64,000 bases of DNA from UBA1309 sp047605645 (GTDB lineage Bacteria; Bacteroidota; Bacteroidia; Bacteroidales; Dysgonomonadaceae): NCBI GenBank assembly GCA_047605645.1, contig JASGFJ010000009.1, forward strand, positions 1 through 64,000. The letters run 5' to 3'. The notes beneath the pieces were generated by a model. That model had not been told where the DNA came from. It did not search any database and was given only the letters and a program-made list of their open reading frames with translations. The translations under genes were made by a program, and so were the position numbers. This document shows positions 9,025 through 16,170 of the stretch, piece after piece (the stretch's first letter is position 1; the number at the start of each line of letters is the position of its first letter).

Positions 9025-10665
9025 TTATTTATTTTCTGTTATGTTTTCTTCTTCAACTAGGCTTTCATCTTTAACATAAGTATAATACGTTTCAAAAAAA
9101 CCCAATGCGCAATAGTTTCTATTGTATTTTTCCTCGTTTGGAAAAGAATCAAACAAAGCGGTTAATTCTCGAGAGGCAGCTTTTACACTTGGATATCCTT
9201 TTTGATGTATCATAAGTTTTTCATTCAGATAATTTGCAAATTCTACTACATCATTAAGACTGGCAATTCGTCGTGATAAATTCCCAACATAAGCCTTTTC
9301 AAAGGACTTAATACACATTGAAACGGGCTTAGACATTATACCTAGTTTTGTTCCAAGCAAATAACTTTTCGATTGTTTTATTTCCATAATGGTATTTTTA
9401 ATTTGAAGTTCTGTTAAAAAATAAAAATGTTGTTTTAATCGGCCAAAATAATTCTTTTTCCCATCTCCATTGCGAATATCATATTCTGTTTTCTCAATCA
9501 ATGCGGGTAAGAGAACATCATCGGAATAATAACTATCTTTATAAATTAAAGGAAGAATTTTAAGCAGATGACTGGTGTATTTCTTTTCATCAAATAATAT
9601 TTTGATGGCAAAGTCTAAGGTAAATCCATAATTTACTTTCTTTTTAGCATTTTGAATATTCTGCTTTACTTTTGAGAGCAAACTTTGTTCTATATCTGTT
9701 ATCTCTAGAAGGTCAATACCTATTGGCTTTGACCTCTTAGAAAAAATAATATCATATTTCTCAATTCCATCAATTTCAGGGTTATCAAATGGTTCAGCAA
9801 ACGGATCTAAATCTTCTGGCTTTTGATTTTTATAATCGTAATTTGATTTCTTTTCGAAATATGTAATTATCCCATTTGCAGAAATTCTACCCTTTGGCAA
9901 CATATTAATCATTATATCTTTGCCTGCATTGATTTTACTCTTTTGTTGGAAATCCAAACCATATAGTAAATCAATAACCTCTTCTAAATCCCCAAATAGC
10001 TTTGATTTGTAAGAGTTTGACAAATCAAAATTTACATATCTTTCCTGTTTATCGGAACCAGCCAAAGTTCTTGTAATAAAAGTATCCAAACTTATAAACC
10101 CATTTTCCTCTTTAACGAAATTTTTTACCATTGAAGTTTCTACAACTTCAAATACGTTAGTTTCATACCAGGATTTTCCATTAAAATTAAAATGTAAATA
10201 ACAATATTCTTTCTCTTCAAAAAGTTGAATCACTGAATTAAGATTTTTCTCTAAGCTTGAACGAAAATTGAATAATTGTTCATTAGATATTTTTGAACAA
10301 TCTTCTTTGCATCTTAAAAATGAATTTACTTGTAAAGATTTTGATTTGTTGCCAGGTTCTCCTAATTTAAAAAAATCAGGATAAGCAATATCTCCAAACA
10401 TATATTTAACTTGATTATCAGCTTCACCTGTTTTATATTTAAGGTAATAATATTGTGATTTGATTATATTCATATCAAAGATTTCTCTTAAACTACCAAA
10501 ATCAATTTCATAATTATCAGAAACATCTATTTGATAATATGAATATGGCTGTTTATCACTATACTCAGGAGCTCGCTTCACAAATCTATGGTATTGTAAG
10601 CTTTCCTCTTTGCTAAATTCGTTTCGGATTTTATGTCCAATCTCAATAATTGTTTGTAAGCTCAT
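9025..10665 (-). CDS. cas8b: Cascade large subunit Cas8b (Csh1 type)
   Basis: A 546-residue protein located just before cas7, of the size and position of the type I-B large subunit Cas8b/Csh1. Recognisable primary motifs are few, as is normal for this fast-evolving family; the call rests mainly on context, size and general resemblance. A pair of cysteines occurs in RCKEDCSK near residue 117, but no complete zinc finger is seen. Cas8b recognises the PAM and helps load the target DNA and recruit Cas3. The start at 10665 gives MSLQTIIEIG and is preceded by an AT-rich stretch without a clear promoter; the 602-nt gap upstream may contain its promoter. Confidence 0.88.
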   Translation of the reverse strand: MSLQTIIEIGHKIRNEFSKEESLQYHRFVKRAPEYSDKQPYSYYQIDVSDNYEIDFGSLREIFDMNIIKSQYYYLKYKTGEADNQVKYMFGDIAYPDFFKLGEPGNKSKSLQVNSFLRCKEDCSKISNEQLFNFRSSLEKNLNSVIQLFEEKEYCYLHFNFNGKSWYETNVFEVVETSMVKNFVKEENGFISLDTFITRTLAGSDKQERYVNFDLSNSYKSKLFGDLEEVIDLLYGLDFQQKSKINAGKDIMINMLPKGRISANGIITYFEKKSNYDYKNQKPEDLDPFAEPFDNPEIDGIEKYDIIFSKRSKPIGIDLLEITDIEQSLLSKVKQNIQNAKKKVNYGFTLDFAIKILFDEKKYTSHLLKILPLIYKDSYYSDDVLLPALIEKTEYDIRNGDGKKNYFGRLKQHFYFLTELQIKNTIMEIKQSKSYLLGTKLGIMSKPVSMCIKSFEKAYVGNLSRRIASLNDVVEFANYLNEKLMIHQKGYPSVKAASRELTALFDSFPNEEKYNRNYCALGFFETYYTYVKDESLVEEENITENK

Positions 10666-10938
10666 ATATTTTTACTCTTTTATATTTTTCAAACTCAATC
10701 GATTCATTATTCCTCCTCCCCTTCCGGCAATTCCTTATCACAATTTCCTCAAAACAAGCCCTATATCCGGCATTCCTTACCGCTTATTCCGTTGCAGATA
10801 GAATATCTTAAAGAATGCAGCATATCACATCTCCAAAATGGAAACGTATCTGATCTATATTACCGGGATGATGTTATTTTGGTTTTTCATGATTTTCATC
10901 GCGGGTTGGTATTAATTCTCTATCCTTTTTGTATTTGG

Positions 10939-10975
10939 TTACAGGAAATGCATATTCTGTTTGCATTTCCTGTAA
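10939..10975. repeat. Perfect 14-bp stem-loop in the cas6-cas8b gap
   Basis: The arms are 10939-10952 (ttacaggaaatgca) and 10962-10975 (tgcatttcctgtaa), a perfect 14-bp match around a 9-nt loop. There is no T-run on either side, so it is not a standard terminator. It could be part of a structured small RNA or a protein-binding palindrome. Confidence 0.75.
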
Positions 10976-11044
10976 ATTATAGGGTATTAGATTTTGCCTT
11001 TGACCTATGCATCCGGATTGCTCGACACTTTTATCGCCTTCCTC

Positions 11045-11052
11045 TACATTTG
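11045..11052 (+). promoter_or_regulatory. -7 promoter element TACATTTG before the pseudo-repeat
   Basis: The octamer fits TAnnTTTG exactly and is identical to the -7 box of the tetR promoter at 12430. No good -33 TTTG is found about 20 nt upstream. The predicted start would be near 11059, giving an RNA that carries the repeat-like element at 11095. Confidence 0.4.
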
Positions 11053-11094
11053 TTTTAGACCGTTTTATACTCGTTTTAACTTTATATTCTTCTC

Positions 11095-11124
11095 CTTTTC
11101 ATGCATATAAATAAACGTTGAAAT
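11095..11124 (+). ncRNA. Possible degenerate CRISPR repeat of a CreA/CreR-like guide RNA
   Basis: This 30-nt plus-strand element begins CTTTTCAT and ends GTTGAAAT. The array repeat, read in its transcribed direction, begins CTTTTAAT and ends ATTGAAAT, so each terminal 8-mer agrees at 7 of 8 positions at nearly the right spacing (30 instead of 29 nt), while the interior has diverged. This end-only conservation is the pattern of the pseudo-repeat in CreA and CreR RNAs. A TACATTTG box 43 nt upstream (11045-11052) fits the -7 promoter consensus in the same direction. The following 'spacer' starts at 11125 and is T-rich, with a T-run at 11186-11191 behind a weak stem. Found by eye; chance resemblance in AT-rich DNA is possible. 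Confidence 0.45.
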
Positions 11125-11267
11125 TATCTATATTCTTTTTGATTTTCAGAACATCCCTCCGTTCAATCCATGTTTATCTGCCAGATTTTTTAATTAGGTT
11201 TTCATTCGAACTGATATATTCAAATAAGAATCGGCAGGTTTAAATTCTGTATGATTGGGCACTTCAA

Positions 11268-12056
11268 TCATAGATTTTCTACGGTTATACACCCGCATCC
11301 CATGGCATTATAAAGTCCGGCACCGGCATTCATCAATAATTCGACAAAGCGTTTTTCAGCAGTTACTTTCAATTCAAAATTGATCCATCCGCGAATTTTT
11401 GTCTCTTCAGGAGTATTTGCTTTGATAGTTATCAATCGTGATTTAAAAGCATATTTAACAGGTAGAATTTCCATTAGCAAAAGAGCCGACTCCGCATCTG
11501 TTTCATCGCAGCAAGTGGATATTTTGCTTCTCCAATTGTATATCAGCGACTCAGCGAAGCGAGGATCATCAGGAGAAAGGAAGTCATACATTCCTCTCTC
11601 ATTCTGCACTCCTGCCACCACCGGAGAAAGTAAATGAAAACGGACGTCCACCACTTCGTTATCAGCATATTTTTGAAGCTGGTTAGGCAGTGTCTCGACA
11701 GATTTTACGGAAAAGTGGGCTTTCGAATATTTATCAGCAATATCGATCTGCTCGGATTGGAAAAGCCCTTTAATGAAATTTTCCATTGTTTGAGGCAAAT
11801 GAAAGGACACAACAAATGACAATTCATCATGTTGCAAATGCAAACGATCATCGATAATATTGAACGGGCAGTTGATCTGCGAAAACGTAAACAGTTTGAA
11901 TCCTTTACCATAGCCTTGTTCATGCAAAAAGCTGGCATAGGTTTCATCTCCTCTTGAGATTATCTTATAAATGGCAGAAGACAAGGGATATTGGTAATTG
12001 ATAGGAATTACAGCTGGCAGAGATTGTGTGTTATGTAGTCTTATTTTAAATTGCAT
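11268..12056 (-). CDS. cas6: CRISPR RNA endoribonuclease Cas6
   Basis: A 262-residue Cas6 of normal length. It ends with the glycine-rich loop NAGAGLYNAMGCGCI, the hallmark of Cas6 RAMP proteins that grips the repeat RNA. H45 (FLHEQGYGKGFK) lies where Cas6 enzymes often carry the general-acid histidine; this assignment is an inference. Cas6 cuts pre-crRNA inside each repeat to leave the 8-nt ATTGAAAT handle. It is the first cas gene of the locus, divergent from the tetR gene, and separated from cas8b by 602 nt, so it may have its own promoter; a TATCTTTG box on the minus strand at 12240-12233 is a weak candidate. Confidence 0.93.
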   Translation of the reverse strand: MQFKIRLHNTQSLPAVIPINYQYPLSSAIYKIISRGDETYASFLHEQGYGKGFKLFTFSQINCPFNIIDDRLHLQHDELSFVVSFHLPQTMENFIKGLFQSEQIDIADKYSKAHFSVKSVETLPNQLQKYADNEVVDVRFHLLSPVVAGVQNERGMYDFLSPDDPRFAESLIYNWRSKISTCCDETDAESALLLMEILPVKYAFKSRLITIKANTPEETKIRGWINFELKVTAEKRFVELLMNAGAGLYNAMGCGCITVENL

Positions 12057-12405
12057 CTGAATCTATGTGTGTTTAATTTTGTATTGTTGTAAAAATAAAG
12101 AAAAAAACAACAAATCAATAAATACAATTAGGTTTTAACATCTTGATAATGCATACCCGTCATTATATAAAAACAGAAGTATCTGCCTGATAACCGGAAA
12201 GGCTCAATATCGGATAAATAAAGTGAACGAATCAAAGATAGAGGTGAAGGGTGAGAAGAAAACAGACTATACCTCAAAAAATACAATTCTATCATAAACC
12301 CGCGAAGCCTTATCTATCAACCAATAAACAGGTAAATGAAAAAGAAGAATCGTGGTTATCTCTTTTCCTTGATAAGAGCCAGCACCGTTAAAAAAAATTA
12401 AACAA
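12057..12405. other. Divergent spacer between cas6 and tetR
   Basis: About 350 nt with no gene. On the minus strand TATCTTTG (12240-12233) fits the TAnnTTTG -7 box and could serve cas6 with a long leader, but lacks a good TTTG at -33. The tetR promoter and operators at the right end are listed separately. Confidence 0.5.
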
Positions 12406-12437
12406 TTTGTAAGTATCCGGTTGGACACTTACATTTG
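12406..12437 (+). promoter_or_regulatory. tetR promoter (TTTG, 20 nt, TACATTTG)
   Basis: TTTG at 12406-12409 is followed after 20 nt by TACATTTG at 12430-12437, a full match to the Bacteroidota promoter form. It lies about 40 nt before the tetR start codon. One palindrome lies between the two boxes and another starts on the last base of the -7 box, a layout suited to autorepression. Confidence 0.75.
12413..12428. promoter_or_regulatory. Operator-like palindrome 1 (TetR site)
   Basis: GTATCCGGTTGGACAC is an imperfect palindrome of form GTnTCC-N4-GGAnAC. It lies between the -33 and -7 boxes of the tetR promoter. A nearly identical 16-mer occurs at 14358-14373, differing at one base. Confidence 0.7.
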
Positions 12438-12452
12438 TACCCATATGGATAC
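12437..12452. promoter_or_regulatory. Operator-like palindrome 2 (TetR site)
   Basis: GTACCCATATGGATAC is an imperfect palindrome of the same GTnnCC-N4-GGnnAC form, centred 24 nt from the first. It begins at the end of the -7 box and would cover the transcription start. Confidence 0.6.
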
Positions 12453-12476
12453 ATTAAGATTTAAATAAACATTCGG

Positions 12477-13061
12477 ATGGAACGAGATCGAAATATGACT
12501 GAAGAAAGACTGATTGAGGCAGTCGGTCAATTAATAGTAGAAGAGGGATTCGAATCGCTCGGCATAAGAAAAGTAGCGGACAAAGCGGGAGTAAATAAGA
12601 CGCTGATATATCGCTACTTTGAATCGTTGGATGGCTTGATTTATGCTTATATGAAAAAACATGATTTCTGGGTGAACACAACATTGAATCAGCCCCGTAT
12701 TGCTGACGTAAAGAAATTTCTCAAAAGCTTTTACCGCAGAGAAATTTCGGAATACAGACAAAACATTGCGCTCAAACGATTGCGACGCTGGGAATTGTCA
12801 TCCGATAAGGATATTGTTTCCGAAATCCGGGCGCAACGGGAAAGCAAAGGGGTAGAATTTTTAGAAATGATGTCTGCATTCGCCAAACTGGATAAGGAAA
12901 AAATTCAAGCCATATCTGCATTGGTGGATGCCGGAATAGTCTATCTGGCCATGTTTGAAGAAACCTGCCAAATGTATAATGGCATCAATATTCAAAGTAA
13001 CCAAGGTTGGGAACAAATTGTTGGAGGCATTGACTTCTTAATAGATACAATGATTAAATAG
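12477..13061 (+). CDS. TetR-family transcriptional regulator
   Basis: A 194-residue protein with the TetR N-terminal DNA-binding domain: a first helix ERLIEAVGQLIVEEGFESLGIRKVADKAGVNKT region followed by the recognition-helix end TLIYRYFESLDGL (about residues 10-60). The remaining C-terminal helical part is the ligand-binding and dimer domain and has no recognisable ligand signature. It is likely a repressor of its own gene and of the downstream locus, given the operator-like palindromes at its promoter and before the lipoprotein gene. A second ATG at 12495 (MTEERL) is an alternative start; no strong ribosome-binding site separates the two. It shares its upstream region with cas6, but nothing shows that it controls cas genes. 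Confidence 0.93.
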   Translation: MERDRNMTEERLIEAVGQLIVEEGFESLGIRKVADKAGVNKTLIYRYFESLDGLIYAYMKKHDFWVNTTLNQPRIADVKKFLKSFYRREISEYRQNIALKRLRRWELSSDKDIVSEIRAQRESKGVEFLEMMSAFAKLDKEKIQAISALVDAGIVYLAMFEETCQMYNGINIQSNQGWEQIVGGIDFLIDTMIK

Positions 13062-13359
13062 TTCATAATGAGAAATAATCTAAAGCAAGGGTTTTCTTGA
13101 ATCAGACTTCGTTGTATCAAACCTATTCTAATTTGGGAATGCATAGAATGCCGGAGGCCTTAACAAAGGCATAATGGTTATTCCACATCCGAAAACACTT
13201 GATTCAGAAAGAAATAAAAAAGAATGTCGAGGAAAACCGGCAGCCATCGCAATACAGATAGCTCTGATGATAAAATAGCTATTCCGACTGAAGCACTTCA
13301 TGAAATGAAGACCAGAGATATTACAGTATATATCAACTCATAAATAACTTACAATTTTT

Positions 13360-14340
13360 ATGTTTCCTTTCCTTTTATACGGTTCCGGCAGACAAAATGA
13401 AAACAATCAGTATCAGGTGTTATCAGGAACCACACATACATATTACCGGATAACTTACAATTATCCTTCAAATTTAAATGAAGAAATCCTGTCGATCTAT
13501 GGTGCCTTTTATGCATCGTTAAATCCGTTCGATCCAAAATCAATTTTATCCAAGGTAAACCGCAACGAGGAAACAAAGCTCGATGCAATATTCATTGAAG
13601 CTTTTGAACGCTCGATGAATCTTGCTAAAATGACAAAAGGAATATTCGATCCGACCTGTTCCCCGCTAATCAACTTGTGGGGATTTGGTTTTGAGAAGAT
13701 GGAGAAGGCAGAGCAAATTTCGATCAGTGTGATCAATAAAATAAAAGAGTACGTTGGCTACAACAAGATTTCTCTTGAAGGAGGAATTATACAGAAAGAG
13801 GATGGTCGGGTACAATTAAACTTCTCAGCTATCGGAGATGGGCTTTCCTGTGATATCATCGCCCGGTTCCTCGACAGCAAAGGTATCAATGATTATATGG
13901 TAGATATTGGTGGCGAAATTGTGACAAAAGGTAAAAATAAAACAGGTAGGAATTGGTCTGTCGGAATTATCAAACCTCCCACAGCTCTAGGTGTAAGTAA
14001 ATCCTCCGAATTGGAGGCTATCCTCCAATTGGCAGGAAAAGTAGCTGTTGCGACCTCCGGAAATTATAATAACTACCGGGCTCTGAACGGAAAACGCTAT
14101 GGACATACGATTAATCCTTTAACCGGCTATCCGGCAAACAATTCGACTCTGAGTGCTACCGTTGTGGCTCAGGATTGTACAACCGCAGATGCATACGCAA
14201 CGGCAATCATGGCAGTAGAAGCGGATAGGTTGGAAGAATTGTTACAAACAAACAATGCTCTGGAATATTATATCATCTATCTAGATAAAGAAAACAACCT
14301 TTGTGTCAAGCAGTCTGGAAAAATGAATCGCTGTTTGTGA
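13360..14340 (+). CDS. apbE: FAD:protein FMN transferase (ApbE family)
   Basis: A 326-residue ApbE. Conserved segments include GTTHTYYRI near the N-terminus, FDPTCSPLINLWGFG, the YMVDIGGEI strand, ATSGNYNNY, the HTINPLTGYP motif and the metal-site segment DCTTADAYATA. ApbE transfers FMN from FAD to a threonine in DgxSGAT-type motifs of extracytoplasmic proteins. An in-frame stop lies 15 nt before the chosen ATG, and no lipobox or clear signal peptide is present, unlike many Bacteroidota ApbE lipoproteins; the true N-terminus may therefore be odd or the export signal lost. A likely substrate, with a DGISGAT motif, is encoded 77 nt downstream. Confidence 0.93.
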   Translation: MFPFLLYGSGRQNENNQYQVLSGTTHTYYRITYNYPSNLNEEILSIYGAFYASLNPFDPKSILSKVNRNEETKLDAIFIEAFERSMNLAKMTKGIFDPTCSPLINLWGFGFEKMEKAEQISISVINKIKEYVGYNKISLEGGIIQKEDGRVQLNFSAIGDGLSCDIIARFLDSKGINDYMVDIGGEIVTKGKNKTGRNWSVGIIKPPTALGVSKSSELEAILQLAGKVAVATSGNYNNYRALNGKRYGHTINPLTGYPANNSTLSATVVAQDCTTADAYATAIMAVEADRLEELLQTNNALEYYIIYLDKENNLCVKQSGKMNRCL

Positions 14341-14357
14341 TTTTTTTTATCTACAAT

Positions 14358-14373
14358 GTATCCGATTGGACAC
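14358..14373. promoter_or_regulatory. Operator-like palindrome 3 before the DUF2271-like gene
   Basis: GTATCCGATTGGACAC differs by a single base from palindrome 1 in the tetR promoter. It lies 43 nt before the lipoprotein start codon, in the gap after apbE. This repeated 16-mer links the lipoprotein gene to the TetR-family regulator; no clear TAnnTTTG box is seen beside it. Confidence 0.7.
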
Positions 14374-14416
14374 ATTCTAAATTAATAAACAAATAACCCA
14401 ATTAATAAATAAAAAT

Positions 14417-15142
14417 ATGAAAGCAAAAAATCTAGCATGGGTAGGAATGACAGCACTGGGAGTGCTGACTTCATGCGGCAAAGATCTGATCACTTACAAA
14501 GAGAATGATATCAAGATTTCAGTAACAGAGGGTGATGAATGGCTACATGATTTCCCGTTGTTCTTAGGAATTAATAAAAAAAATCCGCCGCAGATTGCTA
14601 TATGGATAGAAGACAAAAGCGGCAAATATCTGACTTCCATCTACGTAAGTCACAAAATAGCAACAGAATCATGGCAATTTAACGGTGGAAACAGACGAAA
14701 AGAGGCCTTGCCTGTCTGGTGTTATGCACGTGGAATTGTATATCCGGACGGATTATATCTGCCGACAAAAGAGGAGCCATTAGTCGACGGAATATCCGGC
14801 GCTACACCGCGCGGAAGCTTTGATGTCAAAATTCATCCGGCCGACGATTTGAAGCAGTTTGTTGTAAAAATCGAATTAAATCAGTCTAAAGATTGGAACG
14901 ACTATTATCCGAAAAATGCAAAAGAGAGCGATGCTAATTACTCGGGAGGAGAAGGTGGTAGCGGGCAACCCGCAGTCGTTTACTCTGCAGAAATAGATCT
15001 TACCTCAAGTCAAAAACAATATACAGCTGAACTTATAGGACACAGCAGTGTGGATGGCAGCAACGGAGACATTTACCCTGATACATCCACATTAACATCG
15101 GCACTAAAAATTGTAAAAGCAATCACCATTCAAATTCAATGA
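14417..15142 (+). CDS. DUF2271-like lipoprotein with flavinylation motif
   Basis: A 241-residue lipoprotein: signal peptide with lipobox LTSC (C20). The body resembles the DUF2271 family, with IAIWIEDKSGKYLTSIYVS, a RRKEALPVW segment, and a VDGISGATPRGSF segment near 123-135. The stretch D124-GISGA-T130 fits the ApbE target motif DgxS/TGAT, with T130 the expected FMN-bearing residue. This makes it the probable substrate of the ApbE encoded just upstream. It probably acts in the periplasm or at a membrane surface as an electron carrier or sensor; the redox partner is not visible here. A glycine-rich loop (SGGEGGSG) interrupts the later part. The stop codon is one base from the next start codon. 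The family call is by eye. Confidence 0.8.
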   Translation: MKAKNLAWVGMTALGVLTSCGKDLITYKENDIKISVTEGDEWLHDFPLFLGINKKNPPQIAIWIEDKSGKYLTSIYVSHKIATESWQFNGGNRRKEALPVWCYARGIVYPDGLYLPTKEEPLVDGISGATPRGSFDVKIHPADDLKQFVVKIELNQSKDWNDYYPKNAKESDANYSGGEGGSGQPAVVYSAEIDLTSSQKQYTAELIGHSSVDGSNGDIYPDTSTLTSALKIVKAITIQIQ

Positions 15143-15143
15143 T

Positions 15144-15674
15144 ATGAAACATCTTATTTTTATCATCTTGTTGTCTCTGGCAGCAATAAGCACAGAAGCT
15201 CAAACGGTTTTCAAAGAAAAAATAACATTTACAACAAGTATAGGTTCGGGATTGTCCATGAGTACACCCTCCTCGTCCTTATTCACATGGCAAGTCATGG
15301 GACATTATGCACTGTCTGACAAGTGGTTGGCTGGAGCAGGAACCGGCCTCTCTTCGTATGAGAAGATGCTCATTCCTCTGTATGGAGATGTAAGGTTCCA
15401 AATCGGGAGAGAGCGAAAATTAACTCCTTTTGCCGAGTTGGCAATGGGATATTCCTTTGCTCCGGCGAAGGACGCCAATGGTGGAGTTTTCGCAAATCCA
15501 TCTTTTGGCATGCAGTTTCCACTAAAAAACAAAAATAAATTGCAATTGTCTATCGGCTACCAATTACAGGCTTTGGAACGGGTGAAAACACATACCGACA
15601 ATTATTTATCGGAGGAATTTGAAGAAAAACTAAACCACCAGTCTATATCTTTTAAGTTCGGATTGAGATTCTAG
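15144..15674 (+). CDS. Small outer-membrane beta-barrel protein
   Basis: A 176-residue protein with a clear signal peptide (MKHLIFIILLSLAAISTEAQ) and alternating hydrophobic strands ending in SISFKFGLRF, with the terminal phenylalanine usual for outer-membrane barrels. Its size suggests about eight strands. It is translationally coupled to the lipoprotein gene (1 nt between stop and start), so the two products probably work together. Function unknown; a channel or anchor for the flavin lipoprotein is a guess. Confidence 0.75.
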   Translation: MKHLIFIILLSLAAISTEAQTVFKEKITFTTSIGSGLSMSTPSSSLFTWQVMGHYALSDKWLAGAGTGLSSYEKMLIPLYGDVRFQIGRERKLTPFAELAMGYSFAPAKDANGGVFANPSFGMQFPLKNKNKLQLSIGYQLQALERVKTHTDNYLSEEFEEKLNHQSISFKFGLRF

Positions 15675-15732
15675 ATTGAAAAAACAAAACCAAACAAATT
15701 TCTCAATTCTAACAAAAAAATAAAAGAAATAA

Positions 15733-15788
15733 GATGCTTGCTGCTCATGAAAAGACAGAGCTTCTGCCAATCCTGCACAGCAAGCATC
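15733..15788 (+). terminator. Inverted repeat downstream of the barrel gene
   Basis: Perfect 11-bp arms gatgcttgctg (15733-15743) and cagcaagcatc (15778-15788) enclose a 34-nt loop, 59 nt after the stop codon. No T-run follows, so termination is only suggested by position. Confidence 0.35.
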
Positions 15789-16170
15789 AAACATATTTCT
15801 CAAAGCCTGTAAACAGATTCTAGAAGGTTGTAAATATACAATGGATAGAATTCGAACTCTATTATTTAAATTTCTGAATAGAGAAATACACCGTTGTTCT
15901 TATCTGGTTTTAACCAACGATTGAGTACATTGGGTTACTTACCCTGATGCAAAACAAAAGGGAATGGTTTCCCCGTTTTTCAGACTGGACTAGTTCCTGT
16001 AATACAGCTTGCCTCTTACCTGACAGACAGGTTTCCAATCACGACAACAAGAAATAGAATCAAAACAGACAAATTGCATAAACAATCATAATCAACGACA
16101 AGAGGATGGACTAATTGTTTTTTAGCGCATTACATCTAATTATGAATCGAACAGTCTTCTTGGTATCCGT
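15789..16170. other. Non-coding gap between the flavin locus and the enzyme block
   Basis: About 380 nt between convergent transcription units. No gene, tRNA or clear repeat was recognised. Confidence 0.5.

Larger units (their letters stand above)
10666..11267. other. Gap between cas6 and cas8b containing RNA-like elements
   Basis: A 602-nt gap that is unusually long for this otherwise compact operon. I find no credible protein gene. It contains, from left to right, a 9-nt sequence ATCTATATT (10853-10861), a perfect hairpin (10939-10975), a plus-strand TACATTTG box (11045-11052), and a CRISPR-repeat-like element (11095-11124) followed at once by another ATCTATATT (11126-11134). These are described separately. 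The same position in haloarchaeal type I-B loci holds the CreTA RNA toxin-antitoxin pair. Confidence 0.6.

Noticed and set aside
10792..11058. 88-residue plus-strand frame in the cas6-cas8b gap
   Set aside because: Hydrophobic low-information sequence crossing the perfect hairpin, with no homology that I recognise; RNA elements explain the gap better.
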